Below, in pieces: positions 1-7,037 of a stretch of 46,802 nucleotides of DNA; the stretch's first letter is position 1, and the number at the start of each line of letters is the position of its first letter. Below the pieces are notes generated by a model. The model searched no databases. It worked only from the letters and a program-made list of their open reading frames with translations, and was not told the origin of the DNA. This stretch comes from an uncultured Pirellulaceae bacterium. GTDB taxonomy: Bacteria; Planctomycetota; Planctomycetia; Pirellulales; Pirellulaceae. Made by a program: the position numbers and the translations under genes. The stretch lies in contig CALLUY010000177.1 of NCBI GenBank assembly GCA_938010615.1, forward strand, positions 1 through 46,802, in the 5' to 3' direction.

Positions 1-189
1 GATCTTGCTGAGCGGAACTTGGGAGGCGACTTACATCGCAAGTTTGAAAAACAATATTCCGTCAATCCGACCTTACGAGAAAAACGCTACAATCGATCGG
101 AAAAACGCCGCGTAAACGACACCTCAGCGAGACTACACCCATTTGCAACTAGTAGGATTCCTTGGGTACAATCGCCAATTGTTTTGTAG
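1..189 (+). CDS. possible 3' end of a truncated gene, unknown
   Basis: Frame 1 is open from the first base for 62 codons and ends in TAG at 187-189. The translation is rich in Arg, Lys and Asn and matches no family I recognise. It could be the C terminus of a gene cut by the window edge, but an open run of this length can also occur by chance. The stretch between this stop and the channel gene shows nothing else. Confidence 0.25.
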   Translation, partial: DLAERNLGGDLHRKFEKQYSVNPTLREKRYNRSEKRRVNDTSARLHPFATSRIPWVQSPIVL

Positions 190-232
190 ACGATGCAACG
201 CTTGAATACGCAACCCATCTTCAGAGTGACCA

Positions 233-796
233 GTGAATCATAAAACGAGAACGAATATTTGGGAGCAGCCTTGGTGGAACGACCTAAAATGCATCGATGA
301 GAAGCGGAGGAAACGCGATTTAGCAGGTTGGCTAACGGTTCTTGTAGGTTTAGTTTCGTGCGTGTGGCTTTGGGGGACCGGCTGGTCGTTGATTGGGCTG
401 TCCATCTATTATGTGGGATTTTTCTTTAGGTACTCTACGCTTTCAGGGCGCGGCAATCCTGGTTGGCTTTACTTGGTATTTGCAATTTTTTTAGTTCAGT
501 TTTCAATTTTAACGTTCGCACATATTTACGGAGAAAAGGGGCTTATCATCAATGGTAAGTTTACCCTTCCGGAGATAGGGACGAGTTATTATTTTAGCGG
601 CATTACTTGGACGACTATCGGCTATGGAGACATAACTCCGTCAGTTGCGGCTAGGCCGTTTGCTGTATGTGAAGCGACGTTTGGATACTTCGCAATGTCG
701 TTGATTTTCATTGTGTTTCTAAGATATTTTAGAATCGTCGAACACTTGGAAAACCAAGAAGAGGAAGTCTTGGAAAAGATTAAAGACCCCAATTGA
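233..796 (+). CDS. two-pore-helix type ion channel protein (Ion_trans_2-like)
   Basis: Small inner-membrane cation channel subunit, probably potassium selective. The 187-residue protein has hydrophobic segments at about residues 31-50, 52-66 and 78-96, then a re-entrant pore with the signature TTIGYGDITP near residue 128, followed by a last helix at about 145-165 and a charged C-terminal tail. TIGYGD is the canonical K+ selectivity filter, so the family call is strong although the cognate signal is unknown. No regulatory RCK or cyclic-nucleotide domain is present; the tail is only about 20 residues. The start is GTG at 233; no ATG lies upstream in frame. It stands alone on the plus strand and faces a minus-strand cluster of orphan genes. 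Confidence 0.85.
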   Translation: MNHKTRTNIWEQPWWNDLKCIDEKRRKRDLAGWLTVLVGLVSCVWLWGTGWSLIGLSIYYVGFFFRYSTLSGRGNPGWLYLVFAIFLVQFSILTFAHIYGEKGLIINGKFTLPEIGTSYYFSGITWTTIGYGDITPSVAARPFAVCEATFGYFAMSLIFIVFLRYFRIVEHLENQEEEVLEKIKDPN

Positions 797-876
797 ATGT
801 CCGCGGGGCAAAAGTCGGTCATTCACATTTTCTGGACGACGGTTTGTCGCATGTCAATAGTTTTAAGCGCAGCCCA

Positions 877-1341
877 TTACTGCGAAGACCTTCGTGAAGC
901 CGCTCTGATGTTCTTATTTAGATCAACCATGGCATCGGACTTGTTCATTTTAATGAGATTGGAGAAGTAGTCCTTCAATGCGATGTCAATGAGCTCAAGT
1001 CTTTGCCTGTGCCGTGCTGCTTTCATGACTTGGCTTCGGCGATGCTCGTTGCAAGCATTTTCCTTCATTTCAGAGCATGTCTCTGGGCCAATCTTGTGTC
1101 TGGTATTAAGTCGGTCTGCCTGCCATAGCTTGTATTCCAGCCCCCATAGGTGCAGTGTGAATCCGTAATGCGCTAAGAATACAGATACCGCAATCAGAAC
1201 AAAAGCTGCTCCCGCTGCCACCCAGTTTCCCGGGGCGACATACCAAAAAGACACTAGACTAAATACTGATGAGATCGCTACACAAATTGTGGGATGGCCA
1301 GTTAAGACCGCAGCAGAAATGCTAAGGATTAATCTCATCAT
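877..1341 (-). CDS. hypothetical membrane protein, two helices plus cytosolic tail
   Basis: The 154-residue protein has two hydrophobic segments (about residues 3-33 and 40-60) and then a charged, helical C-terminal half rich in Arg, Lys and His. I do not recognise a family. It begins with tandem ATG codons and overlaps the end of the upstream gene (1322-2512) by 20 bases, so the two are probably co-transcribed and translationally coupled. Both proteins of the pair carry two membrane helices, suggesting they work in the same membrane compartment; this is inference from context only. Confidence 0.6.
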   Translation of the reverse strand: MMRLILSISAAVLTGHPTICVAISSVFSLVSFWYVAPGNWVAAGAAFVLIAVSVFLAHYGFTLHLWGLEYKLWQADRLNTRHKIGPETCSEMKENACNEHRRSQVMKAARHRQRLELIDIALKDYFSNLIKMNKSDAMVDLNKNIRAASRRSSQ

Positions 1342-2512
1342 CTAGGAACTCATGAAGGCTTGGGCGTCTACTTAAGGGAAATGGTGGATCCTCTAGGATA
1401 AATTTATCATTCCTTGGTGACAACCCTGCATATGAGAAAAGAAAAATAGCGGCAACGATACCAATGACAGCTCCAGTTAGGAAACATTCTGCCGAATTTC
1501 CAAAAGTCGCTGCTGATATCGTCCCGCAAGTAGCAGATACAAGCATCGACATCGAAGCATACGAGGCAAAATCGTAAGAGCGTTTTGATCGCTTGAAAAA
1601 TCGTTTTCTGCTACTGCTGTATGCCTGTCGCGTCGCCACTGCGGATTCGGCAGCAGGGATATTTAGAATTCGACGTGGGGATGGGCTAGTAGCTTCCGGA
1701 GGAACATCCAAAGACGTTGTATTATTGTCTAGTGTTTGCTCGAGATTAGCTTTTCCCAATCTTGGACCCACGGCATCAGATTCTTTTGATCCGTCTTTAC
1801 TGTCAGTTAGCGACGTTTCCCCATATTCAAAGTTTGCTTCAAACTCAATAACCGAATCTTCGCTGCTGTCGGCAATGTCCCGCAAAGTAATCGACTCGTC
1901 TGGAAACTCTTTTTTGGCAGTTTCACAAAGCTCACGTGAAACAGGCACTCCGACCGCTCCACGGTTATTACTTTGCTCGGAGCAAAGGAAATTCGCGATA
2001 TCAGCCATTCTTTCTTCGACAGCATTGCGTTCAAACTCGCTTATGGCAGCCAGTGCATGCGTAAAGCAAATGATGCAACGTTTCGAAGTCCTAAGAATGT
2101 CGCCGTTTGATTCTCTTGGTTTTTGCCTTAGCGAGAATAAGTGACTAATTGTTTGGACGCAAAACAACGCTGCGTTGCAAATGAGAGCATCTCTTTTCCC
2201 CAGCGGATTTTCGATGTCGATCATCATGTCGAAACTGTAAGCATCGAGATGATCGAGCAGACTACGAAGATATTCGGATGTCTCAGCAGCGTCGCAAGTC
2301 TCTGCGTTTTGGGAAAAAGATAATGCGAACTCAAACGCCTCGTTAGCGCGCGACTTGCTCAACAGTGTCGCTTGATTCTCGGACCAACGCTGGATCCGAT
2401 TGCTATCGTCGATCCTGCCAAGCAAAAGAGCCGAGCGAAAACCATCAAGTCCGGAAATGGATTTGACTGTCGAAGGTTTGAGCTTTTGCTCAGGAGAGGA
2501 AATTGTAATCAT
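1322..2512 (-). CDS. hypothetical protein with C-terminal membrane anchor
   Basis: The protein has about 396 residues and no family I recognise. The N-terminal 200 residues look globular and mostly helical with several Cys residues (for example around the segment KRCIICFTHAL). Residues about 205-300 are acidic, Ser/Asp-rich and low in complexity, followed by a basic patch (RKRFFKRSKRS) and two hydrophobic helices near residues 320-365. The arrangement suggests a cytoplasmic domain tethered to the inner membrane by a C-terminal hairpin. ATG at 2512-2510 is preferred over TTG at 2515; this ATG overlaps the stop of a short upstream reading frame as TGATG, a typical reinitiation arrangement. It overlaps the next gene by 20 bases. 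Confidence 0.6.
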   Translation of the reverse strand: MITISSPEQKLKPSTVKSISGLDGFRSALLLGRIDDSNRIQRWSENQATLLSKSRANEAFEFALSFSQNAETCDAAETSEYLRSLLDHLDAYSFDMMIDIENPLGKRDALICNAALFCVQTISHLFSLRQKPRESNGDILRTSKRCIICFTHALAAISEFERNAVEERMADIANFLCSEQSNNRGAVGVPVSRELCETAKKEFPDESITLRDIADSSEDSVIEFEANFEYGETSLTDSKDGSKESDAVGPRLGKANLEQTLDNNTTSLDVPPEATSPSPRRILNIPAAESAVATRQAYSSSRKRFFKRSKRSYDFASYASMSMLVSATCGTISAATFGNSAECFLTGAVIGIVAAIFLFSYAGLSPRNDKFILEDPPFPLSRRPSLHEFLDDEINP

Positions 2513-2715
2513 CAAAAGTAACTCTGTTGAGTTCGCCTTGATTGTTTACCAACGAGTCCGCACGAACATATCGCCAAGGCGGTGGCGGTCAATACATCAT
2601 CTCTCGTCAACACGATATTGTAGTTGTTCTTCATCGGCATTTCAAAGACCAATGGAATTAAAGTTTTCCCCAAAAAAATGACTTTCAGACGCATTTTTGC
2701 TCGTTTTGCAAACAT
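2512..2715 (-). CDS. possible short upstream gene, unknown
   Basis: A 67-codon frame ends in TGA at 2514-2512, overlapping the ATG of the next gene as TGATG. A second in-frame start lies at the internal MPMKNNYN segment, which would give a protein of about 42 residues. No family is recognised and no clear ribosome-binding site was seen. The stop/start overlap is the main support; it may equally be an untranslated leader. Confidence 0.3.
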   Translation of the reverse strand: MFAKRAKMRLKVIFLGKTLIPLVFEMPMKNNYNIVLTRDDVLTATALAICSCGLVGKQSRRTQQSYF

Positions 2716-2901
2716 CCCTCAACTTTTCCATATTTGACTCAAGTAATGCGGAATTTGCGGGCGTAAGCAACGAAAGTCTGGGCTGAATGGGGCCGATAGC
2801 CAAGGACCCGTCTTACTTACACGATAAAGGATCGGCGCACCCGGATTCCGAATTTCAACTCGGCCGATGATCAATAGTTGGATAGTTCGTTTCATGATGC
2901 T

Positions 2902-3360
2902 TTATCTATTGGGCTTCGATGGGGACAGCATTTCGGCAATCCCCTGAAGATCTCCCTCCAACCGCGAAAGATTAGCAATCAATTCTTCTCGTTGGTCATT
3001 AGTGATATCTTTCACATAGTCTAAATGAAGTGCTGCGGAAGCGGCTCGCCTTAACTTGACGATGAACTCATTGCGTGTTGTAAGTAACTCACCAGACTTT
3101 CCAAAACCAGATGCGTCAAGATGTTTTGCGACCTGCCCAACAAGAGTCTCGTATTCATGCCCGGCAGCCCTTGGAATTTCACCTGCCTGAAATGCTTTAA
3201 CCATCTCTGTAAGACAATTTGCCATTCGACGGAAATGCGACGCAACTGACTCACGTTCTTCAACGCGACGCTCTTGATAGAACTCTCGTAGCATCTTGTT
3301 GATCACCGCCGCGGCCCCAATGGCTGCGGCAATAGCTCCAATCCACTCAACTATCATCAT
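2902..3360 (-). CDS. hypothetical membrane-anchored helical protein
   Basis: The 152-residue protein starts with a short hydrophobic, Ala/Ile-rich helix (about residues 3-22) and continues as a charged, amphipathic helical domain with a Glu/Arg-rich stretch (QERRVEERES) that could form a coiled coil. No catalytic motif or family is recognised. Start is the first of two tandem ATGs at 3360. It lies 10 bases downstream of the 73-residue gene, so the two are probably one transcript. Confidence 0.6.
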   Translation of the reverse strand: MMIVEWIGAIAAAIGAAAVINKMLREFYQERRVEERESVASHFRRMANCLTEMVKAFQAGEIPRAAGHEYETLVGQVAKHLDASGFGKSGELLTTRNEFIVKLRRAASAALHLDYVKDITNDQREELIANLSRLEGDLQGIAEMLSPSKPNR

Positions 3361-3370
3361 AAATCCCTGC

Positions 3371-3592
3371 TTAGGTGAAATGCTGCGAAGGGCAAAAAAG
3401 ATCGGCGTTCACGGCAATAAGCCAATCGCCATGTTCAAAATAGAAGATCAGACCATCATAACCGGTGACCGTCCGATCAATGAACCGTAACTCCCTGCGG
3501 GTGACGTGCTGCCGAAGCTTTCCATTGTTTGCCATATCGCGAATATCAACGCGAGTGCCGACTGGGATTGTGTAGCGTGGTTTCCGTTCCAT
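3371..3592 (-). CDS. hypothetical 73-residue protein (intact member of a local duplicate pair)
   Basis: A small, mainly beta-type protein with the distinctive core GKLRQHVTRREL followed by IFYFEHGDWLIAVN. No family is recognised. A decayed copy of the same core lies at 6113-6280, which supports this being a real gene. The upstream 129 bases (3593-3721) hold no convincing frame. The product has no signal peptide or membrane segment. It precedes the membrane-anchored gene at 2902-3360 by 10 bases. Confidence 0.6.
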   Translation of the reverse strand: MERKPRYTIPVGTRVDIRDMANNGKLRQHVTRRELRFIDRTVTGYDGLIFYFEHGDWLIAVNADLFCPSQHFT

Positions 3593-3721
3593 GCCGTGAC
3601 AATGGCGATGTGCAAAGACACGTTTGGTCCACTGTCATCCTCTTTCACTGACGTCCACGCAACGCTGCAGCCTCGCTGTCGGGAAAAGAGCCGCTGCCAA
3701 GAAATAAAAAGCTTTTCATTA

Positions 3722-4774
3722 CTACCTTCTCCATAAACCACGCCGCTTTTCCTTCGCTTCCGCCTCCAAAGATTTCATCTTCGGGTCAGCGTTGCTATTC
3801 GCTGCTGCGTAGCCAGAAACGACCATCTTGTAGTTCAGACTGTGAGTTGGTTTGCGTTGTGGCTTCATTTCACTTTCGTCCCACTCTTCAACATACTCTT
3901 CTTCAGTCAACTTTGAGATTTCGTGGACTTCAGGCGTCGGGGGATCAAACGGATTGACGTCACTTTCACATTTACTCGGTTGTTCCGTGGTTTGCAGCTC
4001 CACCAAAGCAATGAACTCACCTTTGTCATTGCGCTTGCGAGCGAAGACCGAAACAGTTTTCCCCATGCAAAGTTTTGCAAGACGCTCACGCGACTTTTTA
4101 GCCAGCTTTTGATTCGGTGGCAAATGAATCCCCCAAAGTTTCACGTTGAAATCTTGGTCGTCAAATTGGACAACAATCGCATCGCCGCGATAGACATTGA
4201 CGACTTTCCCTTTTATCCGGAAGGTTTGAGCAGAATCTAAATTCTCGCGTTTGATCGCACAGATGTAGTCATCTCTGACCTTTTTAGCTATGGCCCACGG
4301 CTTTGCATCATGCTTCATGCCAGGCAGATAAAATCGCACAGTATCATAGTTAAAAGTCCGAGCGACATTCACGAGAGTCGTACGATCCACAAGAACATTG
4401 ATAAACAGCATCACTTTGCAATTCCCATCTTCATCAATGCCATGGAATTTGAAATCAATTGCAACGTCTGGCCATTTTGATGTTGGCTTGGGCGGCTCCA
4501 TTGGTGGCAATCTGCTCGGCGGCTTAGTCCGAGCTTCTGTGCGCGGCATCCTGTTGACATCCATTCGAATGTCAAAATCGTAAGACCGAGAGGGAGGGGC
4601 ATAACGTGGCCGCGTACGTGCGGGCGGCGTGTACCGTGCAGCTGACGAACGCGAGGAGAATCCGCCATTGTGGTAATGATAGCCCGACGAACTGTTGTGT
4701 CCTCCTGAGCTATCAGTCCTTCCACCATGAAACGCAAAAAACAAAGTGAATAACGTCAGTATCGCAAGCTTCAT
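3722..4774 (-). CDS. secreted YHYH-motif protein with SNase-like domain
   Basis: The 350-residue protein has an N-terminal signal peptide (residues 1-18, hydrophobic LTLFTLFFAF), then a HGGRTDSSGGHN/GYHYHNGG motif at about 16-38, as found in many secreted proteins that pair a YHYH motif with a nuclease domain. A Pro/Ser/Arg-rich linker spans about 40-100. Residues about 185-260 and 315-350 resemble the staphylococcal nuclease fold: RIKGKVVNVYRGDAIVV, VKLWGIHLPP, and a C-terminal GYAAAN...EAKEKRRGLWRR. The first acidic residue (RGDAI) is kept, but the usual Arg of the RLxGIDxPE segment is Lys, the Glu is absent, and the second Arg region reads NDKGEFIAL, so nuclease activity may be lost. It lies 4 bases downstream of the DUF350 gene. 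Confidence 0.7.
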   Translation of the reverse strand: MKLAILTLFTLFFAFHGGRTDSSGGHNSSSGYHYHNGGFSSRSSAARYTPPARTRPRYAPPSRSYDFDIRMDVNRMPRTEARTKPPSRLPPMEPPKPTSKWPDVAIDFKFHGIDEDGNCKVMLFINVLVDRTTLVNVARTFNYDTVRFYLPGMKHDAKPWAIAKKVRDDYICAIKRENLDSAQTFRIKGKVVNVYRGDAIVVQFDDQDFNVKLWGIHLPPNQKLAKKSRERLAKLCMGKTVSVFARKRNDKGEFIALVELQTTEQPSKCESDVNPFDPPTPEVHEISKLTEEEYVEEWDESEMKPQRKPTHSLNYKMVVSGYAAANSNADPKMKSLEAEAKEKRRGLWRR

Positions 4775-4778
4775 GGAG

Positions 4779-5003
4779 TTAGCTCGGGTTGATTATTGAG
4801 GCAACCACGATACCAAGAGCGATGATAACTGAGGACATGATGATGGCGATTGGCATATTGCCATCTTTCACCAATTGCCATTCGTCAACATCGCGAGTGG
4901 AGAGTGTAAATAGCTTTAGGGTCAGGACGATCCCGAGCCCCATCGAGAGCGAGCCAACAATTGCCCAGCCGAGGGTTACGAGATACGCATAAAAAATGTT
5001 CAT
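4779..5003 (-). CDS. DUF350 family membrane protein
   Basis: A 74-residue protein with two membrane helices (about residues 4-33 and 50-71) linked by a polar segment reading VDEWQLVKDGNMPIAI, close to the D-E...GN.A.A. pattern of the DUF350/UPF0719 family. Standard family members often contain two such repeats, so this is a single-repeat form. Function is unknown. The stop is 4 bases before the start of the secreted YHYH protein, so both are likely to be co-transcribed. Confidence 0.65.
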   Translation of the reverse strand: MNIFYAYLVTLGWAIVGSLSMGLGIVLTLKLFTLSTRDVDEWQLVKDGNMPIAIIMSSVIIALGIVVASIINPS

Positions 5004-5093
5004 GTAAGAGTTTCTGAAAGTTGGAGGAAGGCAACGTGGAAGGATGTGCTGACCAGTTTGTGAAACACGAACCTAAATGCAAGTCAGCGATAG

Positions 5094-5381
5094 TTAGTCG
5101 TTGGGGACTTGAAGTACGCGCCGAACCGACTTGCCACCGCAAACCACAAAGCCAGTTGGCCCAACCGATCCAGTGTTATTTACACCAGTCTGAACCTTGC
5201 ATCCCGGGTGATCGGACTGCGTGAGCGTTGAGTAGACCGCATCGGGAAAGTTTGGTTCTTCATCGAGCTCCTGAACCGCATTGCCGACGAATTGCCCCCA
5301 TGCATCTTGGTCCATGATCGGCGGCTCCTTCTCAATCTCAGTTGACTTCAAATTTTCATTTTCGTCTTTTGCGTTCTTCAT
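5094..5381 (-). CDS. hypothetical acidic 95-residue protein
   Basis: The N-terminal third is highly charged (Lys/Glu/Asn) and the remainder contains WGQFVGNAVQELDEEP and a Gly/Val-rich end with two Cys. No family, signal peptide or membrane segment is recognised. The ATG at 5381 is preceded by GAGGAA with a spacing of about 7 bases, a good ribosome-binding site, which supports translation. The gene is followed after 90 bases by the DUF350 gene on the same strand. Confidence 0.55.
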   Translation of the reverse strand: MKNAKDENENLKSTEIEKEPPIMDQDAWGQFVGNAVQELDEEPNFPDAVYSTLTQSDHPGCKVQTGVNNTGSVGPTGFVVCGGKSVRRVLQVPND

Positions 5382-5475
5382 CGTCTATTTCCTCGGCTAA
5401 CGGGGCTATTGATTGGACCAGACACTACTCATCACTCGCAGATTATGGACCAATCGCCTACGAAGTCACACTGCC

Positions 5476-5649
5476 TTATCGTCCGGAATTCAATCGCCCA
5501 AGTCTCGTCCGAACCGTCAAAATAAAACCTAGTAGATTTCGCCCTCGCCACTTTCTCGGATCGGCAGCCCTCTCGTTGCTCTTTCCAAGACCGATGCCCC
5601 AGATGACATCGCGGCCAGCTTCTTCAACTAGGAATGTCTCGCCGATACA
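5476..5649 (-). pseudogene. relic of a NADAR (YbiA-like, DUF1768) gene, C-terminal part
   Basis: On the minus strand the frame 5649-5476 reads ETFLVEEAGRDVIWGIGLG, then DPRKWRGRNLLGFILTVRTRL, ending in TAA at 5478-5476. This is the conserved C-terminal half of the NADAR domain (pattern D.iWGiGl ... p.kWrGkNlLG..L..vR..L). The frame is closed upstream by TAG at 5652-5650 and has no start codon, and the N-terminal part is not recognisable beyond this point. NADAR proteins hydrolyse N-glycosidic bonds in ADP-ribosyl or riboflavin-pathway substrates and some act as antitoxins; this copy cannot be functional. The rest of the 5382-5761 gap shows nothing else. Confidence 0.6.
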
Positions 5650-5761
5650 CTATTTCCGATAGAATTGCGTTTATGTCGCATCGGTGTTTGCTTTTCTACA
5701 CTCAATATTGAAGCCAAAATCGTGACATCAATGCCTTTCACGCCCATGCCTTGAGTAGATC

Positions 5762-6112
5762 ATGACAGACGGTCAAGCGCTAACCGAGTTCCTCAATAGG
5801 CTCTCCGAGGATCGCGTTGAAGCTGAACACCCGTACACGGATCGGAAGAATCGAGACCTTGTTGCAGAAGGTGAACGACCGTGCCCAATTTGCGGCGAGA
5901 GAATGTCTACCGATCGTTCGTTTGAAATTGCCCTCGATGTTTGCGACGCGCATGGGGTTTGGTTTGATCGAGACGAAATTCAATTCTTATTGAAGAATCC
6001 GCCAGGCTCCGATTTCCGAAAACGGATAAAACGGATCCGTGAAGTTACTGAATCGGAGAAGACGTTTCTCGATTTGATTTCGAACAAATTGAGCGTTTTT
6101 TCGCCGCGTTAA
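5762..6112 (+). CDS. zinc-ribbon protein (zf-TFIIB-like)
   Basis: The 116-residue protein contains CPICGERM at about residues 41-48 and VCDAHGVWFDRDEI at about 67-80. This is the layout of the TFIIB-type zinc-ribbon family (CPxC...M...C..C.G.WLD.GEL), with the last Cys replaced by His, which can still bind zinc. The C-terminal 30 residues are basic and helical. The family's function is generally unknown. ATG at 5762 has no strong ribosome-binding site. Its 3' end abuts the minus-strand decayed duplicate at 6113-6280. Confidence 0.7.
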   Translation: MTDGQALTEFLNRLSEDRVEAEHPYTDRKNRDLVAEGERPCPICGERMSTDRSFEIALDVCDAHGVWFDRDEIQFLLKNPPGSDFRKRIKRIREVTESEKTFLDLISNKLSVFSPR

Positions 6113-6280
6113 AAGATCGTCATTCACGGCAATGAGCCAATCGCCATGAGTGAAATAGAAGATTTGGCCATTTTATCCCGTGTTCGCGCAGTCAGTGAAC
6201 CGCAACTCCTTTCGGGTGACGTGTTGCCGAAGCTTTCCAACCCAATCGCGGGCGATCTCAAGGTTATGAGCCTTAGCCAT
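6113..6280 (-). pseudogene. decayed duplicate of the 73-residue gene, with in-frame stop
   Basis: Reading from ATG at 6280-6278 the frame gives GKLRQHVTRKELRF, then TG, an in-frame TAA, and continues in the same frame with NGQIFYFTHGDWLIAVNDDL. The intact gene at 3371-3592 has TGYDGLIFYFEHGDWLIAVN at the same place, so the Tyr codon has become a stop. The homology ends at about 6113, where the convergent zinc-ribbon gene ends, so the 3' end is also lost. The ATG overlaps the stop of the upstream membrane gene as TAATG. Confidence 0.7.
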
Positions 6281-6552
6281 TAGTCTGATTTCTGGCTGAG
6301 TAAGTCCCGCAACTCTTTGGCGTGATCTTCCATGTCAATCATCCAATCGATTGCGTTTCTGAAGAACACCAAGCCGACGACGACCAGAAACAACACTGCG
6401 AGGTTTAGCAAAAGCATACCAGTGGCCAATGGAAACGCCTCCCAAATAGCGTCAGGTTCGTCGCGTGAGGCCGCGACTGCGAGGCTGCTGACGCCGATTA
6501 ATGTACTCGCGATTCCGTACAAGATGATGAGTACGATGCAAACGGCGATCAC
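6280..6552 (-). CDS. hypothetical membrane protein, N terminus uncertain
   Basis: From GTG at 6552 the frame encodes 90 residues with two hydrophobic helices (about 1-27 and 43-66) and a charged tail. The same frame is open upstream to 6776 and there encodes a convincing charged helical stretch (AEDRERKQQERLHRSEIAYQ, then VRQERIQANRG and FKPSPYYGFDFQKG), so the true protein is longer. No ATG, GTG or TTG exists in that extension. A start ATG with a plausible N terminus (MSENGTVPNLQYAR) sits at 6761 in another frame, which suggests a single-base frameshift near 6720-6727. Family unknown. Confidence 0.5.
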   Translation of the reverse strand: MIAVCIVLIILYGIASTLIGVSSLAVAASRDEPDAIWEAFPLATGMLLLNLAVLFLVVVGLVFFRNAIDWMIDMEDHAKELRDLLSQKSD

Positions 6553-6767
6553 GCCTTTCTGGAAATCGAATCCGTAGTACGGGGATGGCTTGAAGTTGCC
6601 GAAGATCTTCTGGATAAAGGTTCCCCGATTCGCTTGAATCCGCTCCTGTCGAACTTGATATGCGATTTCTGATCGGTGCAGACGTTCCTGCTGCTTTCGC
6701 TCGCGATCCTCTGCAACCTCCGCGCATATTGCAGATTCGGTACTGTACCGTTTTCGCTCATTACCAA
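6553..6767 (-). other. frame-disturbed 5' part of the membrane protein gene
   Basis: Two overlapping minus-strand frames compete here. One (6767-6549, 72 codons, TTG/ATG start) begins sensibly but becomes Ser/Arg-rich and ends in a GTGA overlap with the GTG at 6552. The other has no start codon but encodes the natural-looking extension of the downstream membrane protein. A one-base indel joining them is the simplest reading. Just upstream, 6778-6794 carries a 7-base inverted repeat (CTACCGA/TCGGTAG) with a 3-base loop. Confidence 0.4.
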
Positions 6768-6842
6768 ACGGGCATTACTACCGAATATCGGTAGGTTATC
6801 TGTCGCCAGATCTTTCGCTTTTCATCGTGTGAACTTAAGAAG

Positions 6843-6926
6843 TGCGGATGAGAGGATTTGAACCTCCACGGGGTTGCCCCCACTGGCACCTGAAGCCAGC
6901 GCGTCTGCCAATTCCGCCACATCCGC
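6843..6926 (-). tRNA. tRNA-Leu (anticodon CAG)
   Basis: The minus strand folds as a class II tRNA: acceptor stem GCGGATG/CATCCGC with discriminator A, anticodon stem CTGGC/GCCAG around the loop TTCAGGT (anticodon CAG), a long variable arm with GGGG/CCCC, and a T-loop GTTCAAATC. CCA is not encoded. The 3' end points towards the accessory block at lower coordinates. Confidence 0.95.
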
Positions 6927-7037
6927 AGGCAGTTTGTGAGCCGAAATGCTCACCGAACGAGTCGAAATGATACGGAATAACAGGCTTATCCGCAACGGGC
7001 ACAATTGTGGTTTTCCCGAGGGGATAATCGCCGTTCT

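Noticed and set aside
3593-3721. A short gene beginning ATGAAAAGC right after the YHYH gene stop
   Set aside because: The frame closes after about 25 codons and shows no features beyond a start near the preceding stop.
5342-5662. Plus-strand 106-codon frame
   Set aside because: It is the antisense of the NADAR relic and of the N terminus of the 95-residue gene, and has unnatural composition.
6549-6767. Independent 72-residue gene coupled to the membrane protein by a GTGA overlap
   Set aside because: Its second half is Ser/Arg-rich as expected of an out-of-frame reading, while the other frame encodes a natural protein; a frameshift explains both.
1-6842. Prophage
   Set aside because: No integrase, capsid, portal, tail or terminase gene is visible in the block.
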